From assembly GCA_916613615.1 (NCBI GenBank), contig OU744723.1, positions 67,588,239 to 67,652,238 of the forward strand: a stretch of 64,000 nt of DNA, written 5' to 3'. This document shows, piece by piece, positions 11,800-22,400 of the stretch. The number at the start of each line of letters is the position of its first letter. The stretch's first letter is position 1. The notes under the pieces are model-generated. The model did no database searches. It had not been told where the DNA came from and saw only the letters and a program-made list of their open reading frames with translations. Source of the DNA: Steromphala cineraria (lineage: Eukaryota; Mollusca; Gastropoda; Trochida; Trochidae). A program made the position numbers and the translations under genes.

Positions 11800-12945
11800 G
11801 CCCTTTGACAAGTTGTTTCTCTTCATGAGATAAATACCGTCGACTTTGTTCTGAGCGCCCTGATGATGAATGTTTTCCATTCTTCTCCTCAATCTTGTGA
11901 CCTTTGACCTTTGACCTTTGACATGACCTCTGACAAGCAAACTCTGTCTGTTAGCTGGCTGACCCATTTCCACCGTTGTGGTATAACACGTGGTACATTT
12001 TATGGTGAGAATTTGAAATATTTCTAGAGATAAATACATTCCGTAATATGATGATATTTTGATATTTGTTGGTTGGAGAGATGTCATAACTTTTATTATG
12101 TATAAAAAAGAGGCATTGACTCATTCATCACCACATATATAACATAAGGGTCACAAAGTCACCAAATAAACTTATAATTCATATCTAAAATGAAATTTTT
12201 ATATTTCTTCTTTTGAGCATTCAGAAGAGAGAGGGCCATCTCATAACTATCATAGGTTGTACGACTGAACGCGTTCTATCAGCATTTTGTAGCAAGGGAT
12301 GAGCTGCAAGGATTTCTATTGGATGAATTATCTGCTTATCAAATTTATATTTGACATAAAAAAATCGCTTTTTCTGTAATGATTCATAATATGCCATCCA
12401 CATAATCTTTTAAAAGATATAAGAATGAGATGTGTCATATGAGAATGTATATCCGTCATTATCAAGAAGTACTCTTGGCGAAAAGTGTCATTTTTAAGCT
12501 TTTCGGTTTTGTACTGGTTTTCAGGTGCGACACTGATCGAAAACCGAACAAAGACGCAGATTAATAAGTAGAATTATTATGAAAACTTATCAAAAGTAGT
12601 CCAAAGAATAGTTGAAATTTTTGGTAGGTTATGTTACTTATATCCATGTGAATTTTAACGTTTCATTTTGACGTCCATGCATGTAAATAAAAGTCTGTCA
12701 TTAGATTTAATAATAAAAGTAATTGCCGTATAATTGTAATTTTGGATGGATATTTAATTATTTAGTCAATTTTAAAGCAAAACGATATGCCTCATGAAGT
12801 ATCCCTTTAACTGCCAGGAACAAGGAGAAAAAGTCATTGTCACTGAAGCAATCACTGATCAAAATAGATATCTTATAAAAGATCAAGGAAACTTGCACTC
12901 AGTCTAAATCTTAAATCTTAACAATGATTACAAGCTTCAAAAATA
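11800..12945. other. Non-coding interval
   Basis: No gene recognised. CCTTTGACCT is tandemly repeated at about 11900-11925. A TCCCTTTAA phrase near 12801 recalls TTAA-type element ends, but no partner terminus was found. Confidence 0.4.
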
Positions 12946-13390
12946 GAGCCAGTGGTTCTGTAGCTCATCAGGCTTCATATTAATTTTGTTTTAGGGTGTG
13001 GCAAATATGGTTTTCCCCCAACTTTGGACCACAGGGTCAACAGATGTACAATAAGGAATCCTCCTTATCTAACTTAAGAGTTTGCACTCAAAGTTTCAGC
13101 TTTCTAGGCCTTATGGTTCTAGAGAAGAAGATGAAAAACGGTTTTACGGGCGTGGCCCCTGTGGCCCTACCACAGGTCCACCAACGCTACAATCTATAAT
13201 CCTTACTTGTCAAGGAGACTGTATACAAAGTCCCAGCTTTCTAGGCCTTATGGTTCTGGAGAAGAAGTCGAAATTCCACAAAGTTCAAGGACGGACGGAC
13301 GGACGCCGGACACCATGCCATGCCATAAGCCCATCGGGCCTTACAGGCCAGATGAGCTAAAAATGAAATTGAAATTGAAAAAAAGACAAT
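12946..13390 (+). repeat. Second copy of the GGAGAAGAAG interspersed repeat with A-rich tail
   Basis: It shares with 2816-3308 the order GAGAAGAAGATGAAAA, GGCCCCTGTGGCCC, CAATCTATAATCC, TCAAGGAGACTGTATAC, TTTCTAGGCCTTATGG, then GGAGAAGAAGTCG. It continues into (GGAC)n-rich CGGACGGACGGACGCCGG, CCATGCCATAAGCCC, GGCCAGATGAGCTAAAAATG and an A-rich end of AAATTG repeats. The A-rich end and loss of downstream similarity suggest a retroposon 3' end. Unit spacing here is 127 rather than 145 bases. Frames of 60-92 codons inside it are by-products. Confidence 0.85.
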
Positions 13391-15616
13391 AACACTTCAT
13401 AGGCTAAACTAAAAGACAAATGTCATATCCGAGTTACTTATTCGGTTGTCACCGATAACAGCGCAAGAGAATCTAATTGGATGTCACTTCAAGGTCTTAT
13501 AGGAGAAATACGACTTTGTTGAATTAAATTGTTTGTCAACCTTGTGGACCTGTTCACGATATATTGTATGAAATCCGGTTACATTATGTGTTGTCCCTTT
13601 ACGTTGAGGACTTGTTTACAATTTTTTTTTATGGATCAGGTTTGTCAAAGTACTGGTTTAATTTGAGAACTTGTTTACCATCTCTTGAAATCTATATTGA
13701 AATTATGCTGGAACGGTAACATAACCATATACAAGGTATTTGATCAATTAAGGTGTTTGTTTTGTCGAAATCGCAAAAAACATACATGTTAAGTTCATAA
13801 ACATGTTATCAAACGGAGTTGATGAGTCTATTTATGTACAAATGTTGAAAACTCGCACGTTAATCACAACTCAGCAAAAACAGTATCTATTACGTAATGG
13901 CTGTGTTGAATCAAAAAAGAAATATTACACCATATAATTTTCCCTATAAAAGACCAACATGCAACTGAGCAGTAAGTATCAACAAACAGCATTGACGTCA
14001 AGGTTTTTGAAATATGTTTTCGCAAAAAAAGAAATAACACATCCGAAAAATATATATGAACATTTATAAGAGATCGTAGATTTTAGTACAGACCCTTGCA
14101 GAATTAGTTGCCTGAAAACCGCGGTTTGACTGCATTCTGATCGCGGTCAACCGCGGTTTGACTGCATTCTGATCGCGGTCAACTGCAATCAGATTGCAGT
14201 CTGATCGCGGTAGGTAGGCATACCGGTAAAGATATCTGCAACCGTCTGTAAGACAAAGAGAGAGATATTGACTGTATCACTGTGCCGGCCCGATTTGATA
14301 AAATCACTCGACCGCGACGACATGTTAGCTGAATAACGGTCATAAAGCTGCGAAGACAAGAGTTTAACGGTATAACTGTAACCACTCAAGCGTGAAATGA
14401 GGTCAATGGCTGGGAAATATTACCAGCTGGAACTAGTGGGTATAAATAACACAGACTGCTTGACGAACAAAAAAGAATATAAAAATGCCCTTTTCCGCTG
14501 GGAACCTCCCTCCATATCGCAATAAATGTAGGTGAGACCGTGCCGGTACGTCCCCTTAACACTAAAACAGAGATAATGAGTTTTAATTTGCAATATACTA
14601 GTGTACGATTGTACATACATTGGGACATATCTTAACTTTACTGCATTAATTGTTGAAAGTACCTAACGTAACTAGTTCTCAAAATATTATGCTTTTAAGA
14701 CAAGTTGAAAACCCGAACATACCCCGCAACGGGGCAGGTTCGGTTTCCCTCAGGGGCAGGTTCGGCAATCGTTTATAACAATCAGAACATGTTCAGCCTA
14801 CAACAATTAAAGAGAGATATGATTCTTTTCATAGTATTCGATATTTTTGACAGAAAAAAATTCTACATTACTTTACAAAGATATATTTTATTATGATGTG
14901 GACTTTCTATAACGAAAAGGATTCCGATTTCTTTCCAACTAGAGGAGCCTACTCTTGAAGGACCTTAAAATTTTCACGGCCGAATGTACCCCTCCTGTAA
15001 TGACCGAACGTACCACACACCACGTTTCGGGTCTTTTTTGTATGCTATGGCTGCGAAAATAGACAGCCCTCACATCAAAATAACTTGTTCGTTGCATATA
15101 CGTCTCGCGAGATCGGCATTCCTAAACATAGTGAACATTTGTCAAAAACAATATGAACTGAGGTCGAAAAAAATACTCAGCTAGATTAAGTTGAAAAACG
15201 GGTTTTCTTCAACAGTTTGTAAAAGGAATCTTGTAGTACTGTCGCCATTTTAAAGTCAGTGTGGGAGTAAAGTCATGTTGTCTCTTAGGAATTACCAATT
15301 GAAGTTAAAGTGGCCACCGAACAAAAATTACAGAGAAAAGACGAACATGCCCCAGGGCCGTGCCTGCCCCGGTCTCCCCTACCTATTACCAATACAACAC
15401 TTTCTACATCAGCTGTCACACAAAGGCAAATACTTGACAGATATTGAATACCATGTGGCTGGTCGATGTATTTTATATACTTAGGATAATTTACCAGATC
15501 ATAATCAGGTTCATAAATATAAACTTGTGCAAGCCAAAACAATGAAAAAGACTAAAATTATGTCAATGAAATATTTGTTTCAAACTGATGCAATTCATCG
15601 GTTTTATATTCTACTT
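13391..15616. other. Non-coding interval with a 32-bp doublet
   Basis: No gene recognised. At 14119-14182 a 32-base phrase starting CCGCGGTTTGACTGCATTCT is present twice in tandem, followed by CAACTGCAATCAGATTGCAG, so GATCGCGGT occurs three times within 75 bases. From 14700 to 15040 the motifs GAACATACC, GAATGTACC and GAACGTACC recur on both strands, which may be the ends of a decayed element. Confidence 0.45.
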
Positions 15617-15980
15617 TTAAAGGGGCAGTAGCATGTTTTTTGATAATTTTAGATTTTAAAATTTTCACTGATAATTGTAAGTTAATACTTAATGTATTAT
15701 TTTGAAAGTGCAAAAACTCTCATTACACAAACCAATAATCCATGGTCAGAGGACAAAGTATGAAGATTCACATAAAATCCATTGGCGGCCATTTTGTGTG
15801 AACACCTTTAATTCATTTTGTGTAAGAAAAAGGAATCGCATGGCTAAAGTTTACATTATATATTTGAACTATTACTGCTCCATTTAGTTTAAATACCTTG
15901 TCTTTGAATTGGAAACATTAATTTTCATTTTCCTGATATCACCTTATATTACCACTTAAAACGTGCTACTGCCCCTTTAA
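15617..15980 (+). mobile_element. TTAA-type MITE, copy C (complete)
   Basis: TTAA at 15617-15620 and 15977-15980 bound a 364-bp element with inverted ends AAAGGGGCAGTAGCATGTTT and AACGTGCTACTGCCCCTTT. The internal GGCGGCCATTTTGTGTGAAC and AAAAAGGAATCGCATGGCTA phrases are those of the other copies. Non-coding; a 61-codon frame inside it is incidental. Confidence 0.93.
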
Positions 15981-16059
15981 GAGCATATAGATATGCAAAT
16001 TAACAGACCGGTTGCATACTGTGAGTTGAGAATATATATATATACATGTCTTCACACGA

Positions 16060-16140
16060 GAATGTGTAGCGCTTTGAGCATGGCCCTTTGTGTTTTGGAT
16101 TCAGTCCATTATAAGGATCCCTATCATTGTTATTATTAAA
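16060..16140 (+). mobile_element. LINE/SINE 3' tail fragment (AGCGCTTTGAGCAT family)
   Basis: TGTAGCGCTTTGAGCAT is followed by a decayed middle and TTGTTATTATTA. It matches in order the 3' end of the minus-strand LINE at 16338-17238 (TGTAGCGCTTTGAGCATACA then an (ATT)n tail), so this is a second, plus-strand 3' end of the same family. Only the tail remains. Confidence 0.7.
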
Positions 16141-16202
16141 TGAGAATCGTGACTGTGTTGAGTCGGTCTGTTTTACAGTCATGGAACAGAACTTAATGTG
16201 GA

Positions 16203-16335
16203 TATATTATTATACAATTATTGACTTCAGTTGAGGTGAATCCAATGGTTTATTGACCTCGGAACATAATTTTCCGAGGTCAATAAACCATTGGATTTAC
16301 CGATAACTGAAGTCAACAACTGTTTTATTATATGA
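16203..16335. mobile_element. Hairpin (foldback) element interrupted by or abutting a LINE
   Basis: Left arm TTGACTTCAGTTGAGGTG, AATCCAATGGTTTATTGACC, TCGG. The right arm in reverse complement is TTGACTTCAGTTATCGGTAA, ATCCAATGGTTTATTGACCT, CGG. The central spacer is about 12 bases. The right end reads TTTTATTATATGATTTA, resembling the outer ends of the hairpin cassettes at 30.08 and 30.54 kb. The LINE tail begins immediately after it. Confidence 0.75.
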
Positions 16336-16337
16336 TT

Positions 16338-17238
16338 TAGATAATAATAATAATAATAATAGGACATTTCTAAAGCGCATATATCCACACATATGTATGC
16401 TCAAAGCGCTACAGTCGACAGTTCAAAGTTCGAAAGACGTCTGGAAGAGGTGGGTTTTAAGTTTGGAACGAAAGGAGGAATAGTCACTGGAGTCACGGAG
16501 AGACTGGGGGAGATCATTCCAGGCTGTGGAGGCTGTATAAGCGAATGACCTGGTGCCATAGCGAACACTGTTTAGTTTTGGCACAATCAGAAGATTTTTA
16601 TCCTGAGAGCGGAGAGATCTGGCTGGTTTATATGGCACAAGGAGGCTGGAGAGATAAGATGGAGCATGACCGGACAGGCAGCGGAAGGTGAGGCACAGGA
16701 GTTTGAAGCGAATCCGGGACTCGATAGGAAGCCAATGGAGAGACTGAAGAATTGGAGTTATATGTTCGAACTTTCTTGATTTGGTGATAACACGTGCAGC
16801 AGCATTTTGAATTCGTTGAACTCTCTGGATTTGGGTTTTGGTTGCACCAGCAAGGAGGGAGTTACAATAATCCAGGCGCGTTATGATGAGTGACAGGGCG
16901 AGAGATTTTGCTGCATTCATCGTCAGATACTGTCTGATTGAACTGATGTTGCGTAAGTTTGCAAAGCAAACCCTGGAGAGTTGGGTAATATGATCATCCA
17001 GGGAAAGGTCAGAATCTATGATAACACCAAGATCTCTAGCGTTGTTGGAGAATGGGATACTTGTTCCATCAAAGTCTAGAGCATTGACTGATGACTGTGA
17101 ACGACGTTTTGTGGGACCAAGAAGGATGCATTCTGTCTTTGCACTGTTCAATTTCAACTTGTTGTTGAACATCCATCCCTTTGTTTCTTCACAACATTGC
17201 TGAAGTTCCACAAGAGCGTTACTTGCTTGATTTGGCAT
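16338..17238 (-). mobile_element. 5'-truncated non-LTR retrotransposon (CR1/L2-like) 3' end
   Basis: The minus-strand unit consists of an open frame for the C-terminal part of a reverse-transcriptase protein, a roughly 60-base 3' UTR containing AGCGCTTTGAGCAT, and an (ATT)n microsatellite at the plus-strand left end (16340-16361). A short 3' microsatellite instead of poly(A) is typical of CR1/L2-type LINEs. The 5' break is at about 17238, inside the coding region. The RT catalytic YADD lies outside the retained part. Confidence 0.85.
16423..17238 (-). pseudogene. LINE reverse transcriptase, C-terminal 271 residues
   Basis: The frame is open from the truncation to a natural stop. Recognisable family phrases, in order: LNSAKTECILLG near residues 28-39, DLGVIIDSDLSLDDHI near 69-84, LDYCNSLLAG near 121-130, QRIQNAAARVI near 141-151, LHWLPIESRI near 166-175, and a terminal GTRSFAYTASTAWNDLPQSL followed by SFRSKLKTHLF. 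This is the post-palm region of CR1/L2/Jockey-type RT proteins. The upstream RT fingers and palm and the endonuclease are missing, so the copy cannot be autonomous. Lack of stops over 271 codons suggests a fairly recent insertion. Confidence 0.9.
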
Positions 17239-17239
17239 G

Positions 17240-17475
17240 AAGAGCTTGTAAACCTTTATGAACGTTTCAGTTATTTTAAGTTATTTTGGAAGCAACTCTT
17301 TACGGCGCTCCTCGTAGTGGCGATCTATTTTTAGCTTTGGTTTGTTATGTTGACCTCGCGTGACGTTTCCCGCGGTCAACATAAGGTTTGATCATTATCG
17401 GTGACAACCTTCCTCGACCAATCAGAAGACAGATCACTCGTCCATCATATAATAATAAGAGATATTAACTTTTAT
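17240..17475. other. Flank between LINE fragment and hairpin cassettes, with inverted motifs
   Basis: GTTGACCTCGCGTGACGTTT and CCCGCGGTCAAC form a short inverted pair at about 17350-17381. CATCATATAATAATAAG near 17443 resembles the terminal motif of the hairpin cassettes. This may be the right part of the hairpin element interrupted by the LINE. Confidence 0.45.
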
Positions 17476-18320
17476 TATGTGAACGTAATTTTCCGGCGAT
17501 CCGATTGATCAAGGACCGGTCACGTGACAGTCGATAGAAAGTGATATTGACTTGACCCCCGTGACCCCGAGTCCGACCAAAAGTGATATTGACTTGAGTT
17601 ACTAAAAATAGAGCCGATGACGTCAAACCGTAGTTTCATGACGTCATGATATTGTTATCATGACGTCATTGGTCCGTCCTCGCCAACAATCGAGCCGAAA
17701 TGCCGCTCATTGCAGTAGTTTTCTATTCTCTTTTGCTTTTTTGACTGAGACATAATAAAACAATTATGGACTGGTGAGTTCGGTCATTACCTGTTGTTAT
17801 AGACCCGAGGAAAACAATATCGACCTCGGACTCCGTCCTCGGTCAAGTTTTCCTCGGGTCTATAAAAACAGGTATTGACCTCATCACCAATCTATAATTG
17901 TATATTTTTATGTGAACGTAATTTTCCGGCAATCCGATTGGTCGAGGACCGGTCACGTGACAGTCGACAGAAAGTGATATTGACTTGACCCCCGTGACCC
18001 CGACTCCGACCTAAAGTGATATTGACTTGGGTTACTAAAAATAGAGCCGATGACCCCAAACCGTTGTTTCATGACGTCATGCTATTGTTATCATGACGTC
18101 ATTGACACGTCCTTGCCAACAATCGATCCGAAATGCCGCTCATACCTGTAGTTTTCTATTTCTTTTTCGTTTTTAACCGAGACATAATAAAACAATTATA
18201 GACTGGTGAATTCGGTCAAAACCTGTTTTTATACTTCGTCCTCGGGCAATTTTGTTTTCCTCGGGTCTATATAAAAAATAAGGTATTGACCTCATCACCA
18301 GTCTATAATTGTATATTATT
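17476..18320. mobile_element. Two tandem 433-bp hairpin-plus-CRE cassettes
   Basis: GAACGTAATTTTCCGGC starts at 17481 and 17914, a 433-base period. Each unit has a first part with repeated AAGTGATATTGACTTG and palindromic CATGACGTCATG / ATCATGACGTCAT (CREB/ATF-type TGACGTCA), then CATAATAAAACAATTAT and a hairpin. Hairpin arms of unit 1: left ACAATTATGGACTGGTGAG ... TATAGACCCGAGGAAAAC; the right reverse complement is ACAATTATAGATTGGTGATG ... the same end. Unit 2 has a shortened hairpin centre. Non-coding. The layout matches the 29.9-30.8 kb pair although most arm sequence differs. Confidence 0.8.
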
Positions 18321-19046
18321 CGTAGAAATAAATTGATAAATGACAAATGGTTCCCAAAAGTATACTTAAAGGTTTTCCTACATTTGAAAACGTTTAGCTC
18401 GAATGTAACGTGAAGAATACAATACAAATTCGATCTTTAGTGTAAATAATGATGGTTTATAAAGTTGTAGATTTGAAATATTATAGTACAAGCATATTCA
18501 TATCAATATTCACTTGATACTAGATGCATTTCGGTCACAGATTGTGAAACAGACAGAATCCAATATAAAAGGACACTTTACTGTGACGTGTCCAATCAAA
18601 AGATCATTCTTATTAATAACGTCATTAAAGAAAGCATACGAAAAAAACATAAATATAACATTTTTCATTGTAAAAAGCGATCATAGAACATTATCCATTT
18701 TCAAAACTGCCATGCACATTTACCTATGACGAGGATTATACATATCTTTTTAAAAAATAAGATATATTGACTGTCACAGCTTTACAAATATCACATGTAA
18801 TATGACAATGCTAGGGGTGTTTATATTTGTATTCATACGTCAATGTATGATTCAATAACGCAGGCCCGCTAGTTAATGAAGTCGAAGCAGTATAAAGTTT
18901 TATTGCAATATTTTATGTCATTATATTGTATTTGTCTCTTGTAGCCCTTTGGCGGCTCATCCATCTTTTATTGTATTGTATCATGTGCCAATACATGTTT
19001 GTTTGTATGAGATGAGACATGAATAAACACATTCTCTCTCTATATA
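18321..19046. other. Non-coding interval
   Basis: No gene recognised. At 18950-19030 TTGTAGCCCTTTGGCGGCTC, TTTTATTGTATTGT and ATGAATAAACAC resemble a degenerate LINE/SINE 3' end, next to the Tc1-like insertion. I am unsure of that assignment. Confidence 0.35.
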
Positions 19047-20237
19047 TACTCGCGTCCATAAGAAACTTGACCCCTAAGAAAATATTAATTGTGGGCGGAA
19101 TATGACGACTTAACTACTTAAACTTATTGAAATACAAAGATAAATCAATTGACAAGCTAAACACTAAAGTTCATTAATTTTATTTTGTATCGAAATGCAA
19201 TGACGTATTATATTCAGGAGAGGTATATATTGCAGTTTACAAAACCAAGGCATATAGAGATTTCAGTTTCATAAAAGTTCTGGAGCGGTCATGCTTCAAT
19301 GTCAATAACGAGTATGTCCTCCTTGTGTCTTAATACAAGCGTACACACGTCTACGCATTGCTGACGTCAGGCGCCTGATGACGGTATTGGGCATTGTCTG
19401 TCACTCTTCCCTCAGAGCTTGAATTAACAGCTGACGAGTTAGTGGGGGTGGCTGACGTTGTCTGATGCGCCGATCGATGGGTCCTTCCATCATTATTGAA
19501 CAAGCAGAACCTACTCTCATCAGAAAAGATCACCCTTTTCCAGTCACGTATCTGCCAGCGTCGTACTTGACGTGCTCAACGTAGTCTTTCTTGCCGATGT
19601 CTTGGCGTCAGAACAGTTCCTCTGTAGGGTCTTTAGTTCCTAATACCGTAGGAACGGAGACGTCTGGCTACTGACTGTCGGCTAAGATGGCGACCCAACG
19701 CAGTTCTTGCCGTTGACGTTGCCGTCAGGAAGCGGTAACGTAGGTGCAAAGTACGCATGTACCGGTCTTCCTGCGGGGTTGTGATGCGGGGTCTCCCTGA
19801 TCTAGGCCTGTCTCTTGTCTGACCAGTCTGTTGGAACCGTTCTATCAAGTTGGTTACCGCTGTGGTGAAGCAGCCGAAGGTTCTGGCAACATGACCCCTT
19901 GAAGCTCCCATGTCGATCATTCATATGGCCCGTTCGCGTTGTTCTGCTGTGAGTCGCGGCATTTTTATTGTGGTTTTCCAAATACAGTGAGGACAGTGGT
20001 TTGTGTCAGAGCATTTTATACCAAAATATGCACGTGCAGATCGTGCAACTTAAAAAAAATCGATTTCAACAGATTATTGCACGTGAAGCCTAATAAAGAA
20101 ATGTTGTGTTCTGCAATGCATAAAACGTGTCCATGAACACTGGCGAACTCATGATATACCAATTTAAATCATTAACATTAATAAATTTTATTTGAAGTAA
20201 AAACAATCTGGGGTCAAGTTTCTTATGGACGTGAGTA
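19047..20237 (-). mobile_element. Tc1/mariner-type transposon, inactive
   Basis: Terminal inverted repeats of 28 bases: left TACTCGCGTCCATAAGAAAC then TTGACCCC; the right end in reverse complement is TACTCACGTCCATAAGAAAC then TTGACCCC. One mismatch. TA dinucleotides lie at both borders (19047-19048 and 20236-20237), as expected for this superfamily. Length is 1191 bp. The single gene is on the minus strand and is broken by stops and an internal deletion. Confidence 0.95.
19302..19962 (-). pseudogene. Tc1-like transposase pseudogene
   Basis: The ancestral start is the ATG at 19962 (MPRLTAEQRERAI), followed by a TGA where GGA is expected. The HTH region continues to YGIRN (GHVARTFGC, DRPRSGRPRITT, RRLRSYGIR), then a TAA and later a TGA replacing a probable Trp codon in RHRQERLR*ARQ. 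The catalytic-domain phrase RDWKRVIFSDESRFCLF, which holds the second Asp of the DDE/D triad, is present. After NNDGR the sequence jumps directly to the C-terminal PPPLTRQLLIQALREEWQ ... RRRVYACIKTQGGHTRY in another frame, so the segment with the third catalytic residue has been deleted. The enzyme is certainly non-functional. Confidence 0.93.
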
Positions 20238-20819
20238 TAGATATAAAAGTACCCGTATGTACGCAACATATACGTTGACATATATAAACAATAAACGTAG
20301 TCATATAAAAAAATGAAATTGATCAAACATTATATTGTAAACCCATAACACCCAATGTTTCCTGGTTAAATAACATGCAATGTCGCTTGACTTCCTGCTC
20401 GTTGAAATATACGTGAGGTTTAGCACGTTGCAAGTATTCGGTAAAACCAGTGAGGCCTTCAACTAGCCTATGTTGTACTGTACACGTGAACATATTGTGT
20501 TGGACTGCCAATATTTAACTATGATAGCTATATAAGGCCTCAATGAAATAAAACACGACACAAGCTGCAACTCGTATCTCGCAGTAAGAATGAAAGTATC
20601 GATGTGGCTTTAAAAAAATATGATAAGGCCACAATTCGTATTTCGCTGTGCGAACGAGTGTATCGATCGGGTTTTAATGAGATTGCCGTAGCATTTAAGC
20701 ATTACTTAGCCAGCTGTCATAGTTTACACAAGAATAAGCATAATGGATTGTACGTGAGGAGAATTGAGCACTTTAACATTACATACATTAGGCCTGCTTC
20801 GTGACTCTGTATTAAATAA
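20238..20819. other. Non-coding interval
   Basis: No recognised gene. Frames of 60-66 codons on both strands lack any domain signature. Confidence 0.4.
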
Positions 20820-22400
20820 GAGTATTTTATACAGTTTAGGTTCTTATTTTGCAAGTCTAGATTGACTAAAATAGAAATGAAAGTTTTAAAGAAGCATATA
20901 AATCAAGGTACGGTTATTATTATAAATATTTCAAAGACTAAATTAAAATCTAGCATTTAGAGGGCTGGATTTACTGTTAAGTTCTGCTTCATCGTCGTAT
21001 ATTAAATGAAAGCCTTTAATACAGTCTAGGTCCTCATTCTTCAAGTCTAGATTAACAAAGAAATTAATAATAAACAGTAAGTTTTTGAAATATTTAATTG
21101 ACTAAATATTTTAGTCTAAAATTTAGACAGCTGAACTAACTGTAAAGTCCTGCAAGTCTCGATTGACTAAATTCAAATAAAAATAACATAATATAAATGA
21201 AGGTAGAGATATTATTAACAATATTTCATAGACTAAATTTTAGTTTAGAATCCAGACACGTGAAGTGTTTCGTCCTGCTTCCTGACTGTGTATCATATAG
21301 GAGCCTGGTACACAGTCTAGGTCCTATTTCTGCAAGTTTAGATTGACTGAATAGGAAATAAACTAGATTATTTTCTACTACATGTTCAATCACTGTGTAC
21401 ATACAATAGGAGCCTTTGATACAGTCTAGGACCTCATTCAGCAAGTCTAGATTTTAACAATACGCAAACAAATACCCGGGAAACAAAGGTCAATTCTTGG
21501 TATACAACGAAAACACAGTCCAGATTGACTGAATAGGAAATAAACTAAATTATTTTCTACTGGTTTAAACATATTTTATTGACAAAAAGTCAAATGGATC
21601 GGGCAAACGTGAAAACACTTGCTGGGCTCTCTCAAATACAAAACTGATTAATATACATATGTTATAAAGATTTACAATCTTTCATATATTAACACAGGTT
21701 TTACAATTAAGGTTTGTGCAATTATGTACAGTGCAGCTTTGTAAAATATAATTGATTACAATGTGAATGATGATACTATTTACATAATAGTAATACAATT
21801 TGACACAGTTACATATAACGAAAATACTACATGTTTAATCACTGTGTATACAATAGGAGCCTTTGATACAGTCTAGGTCCTCATTCAGTAAGTTAAGTTT
21901 TTAACAATACGCAAAAATATAGCCGGCTTACCAAGAAATGATATAAAAAACGTTTGCATAAAGACATTAGCATGACAACCGGATACATCATACCTGATAC
22001 GTATGACTATGTTGGTACAGTTTTGGTCCTGACTAGTAACTTAATACAGTCTAGGTCCTCATTCAGCAAGTCTAGATTGTTTTACAATACGTACAATTTA
22101 CTCGGAAAACAAAGAAATCATATAAAATGGTTTGCATTTAGACGAATGCATGATAGATCAATTCTTGGTATATAACGAAAACGGACACATCAGACCTGAT
22201 ACGTATGACTATGTTGGTACAGTTTTGGTCCCGATTAATAACTTAATACAATCTAGGTCCTCATTCAGCAAGTCTAGTTTTTTTACAATACGTACAATAT
22301 ACTCGGAAAACAAAGAAATGATATAAGAAAGATTTGCATAAAGACGAATTCTTGGTACTATGTTGATATAGTTTTGGTCCTATTAAGAAGATGTAGAGTC
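20820..22400 (+). repeat. Degenerate tandem array of a CAGTCTAGGTCCTCATTC motif
   Basis: A roughly 32-base phrase, CAGTCTAGGTCCTCATTCAG then CAAGTCTAGATT, recurs with substitutions at about 20832, 21022, 21316, 21423, 21867, 22040 and 22247. Several copies are preceded by GTGTATA.AATAGGAGCCTTTGATA. Between them, ACTAAATT.TAGTCTA.AATT and CAATACG.ACAA.ATACTCGG-type phrases also repeat, so the larger unit is roughly 190-300 bases with variable spacing. A weak further copy is near 58814. Non-coding in all frames I could follow. Confidence 0.8.

Noticed and set aside
11677..12087. 136-codon minus-strand frame
   Set aside because: It starts inside the right arm of the TACGC foldback element and continues into unrelated flank; no domain, and the composition changes at the element border.
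20820..22400. CRISPR-like array (short repeat with variable spacers)
   Set aside because: Spacing ranges from about 100 to 450 bases, repeats are degenerate, spacers also share sequence, and the host is an animal.
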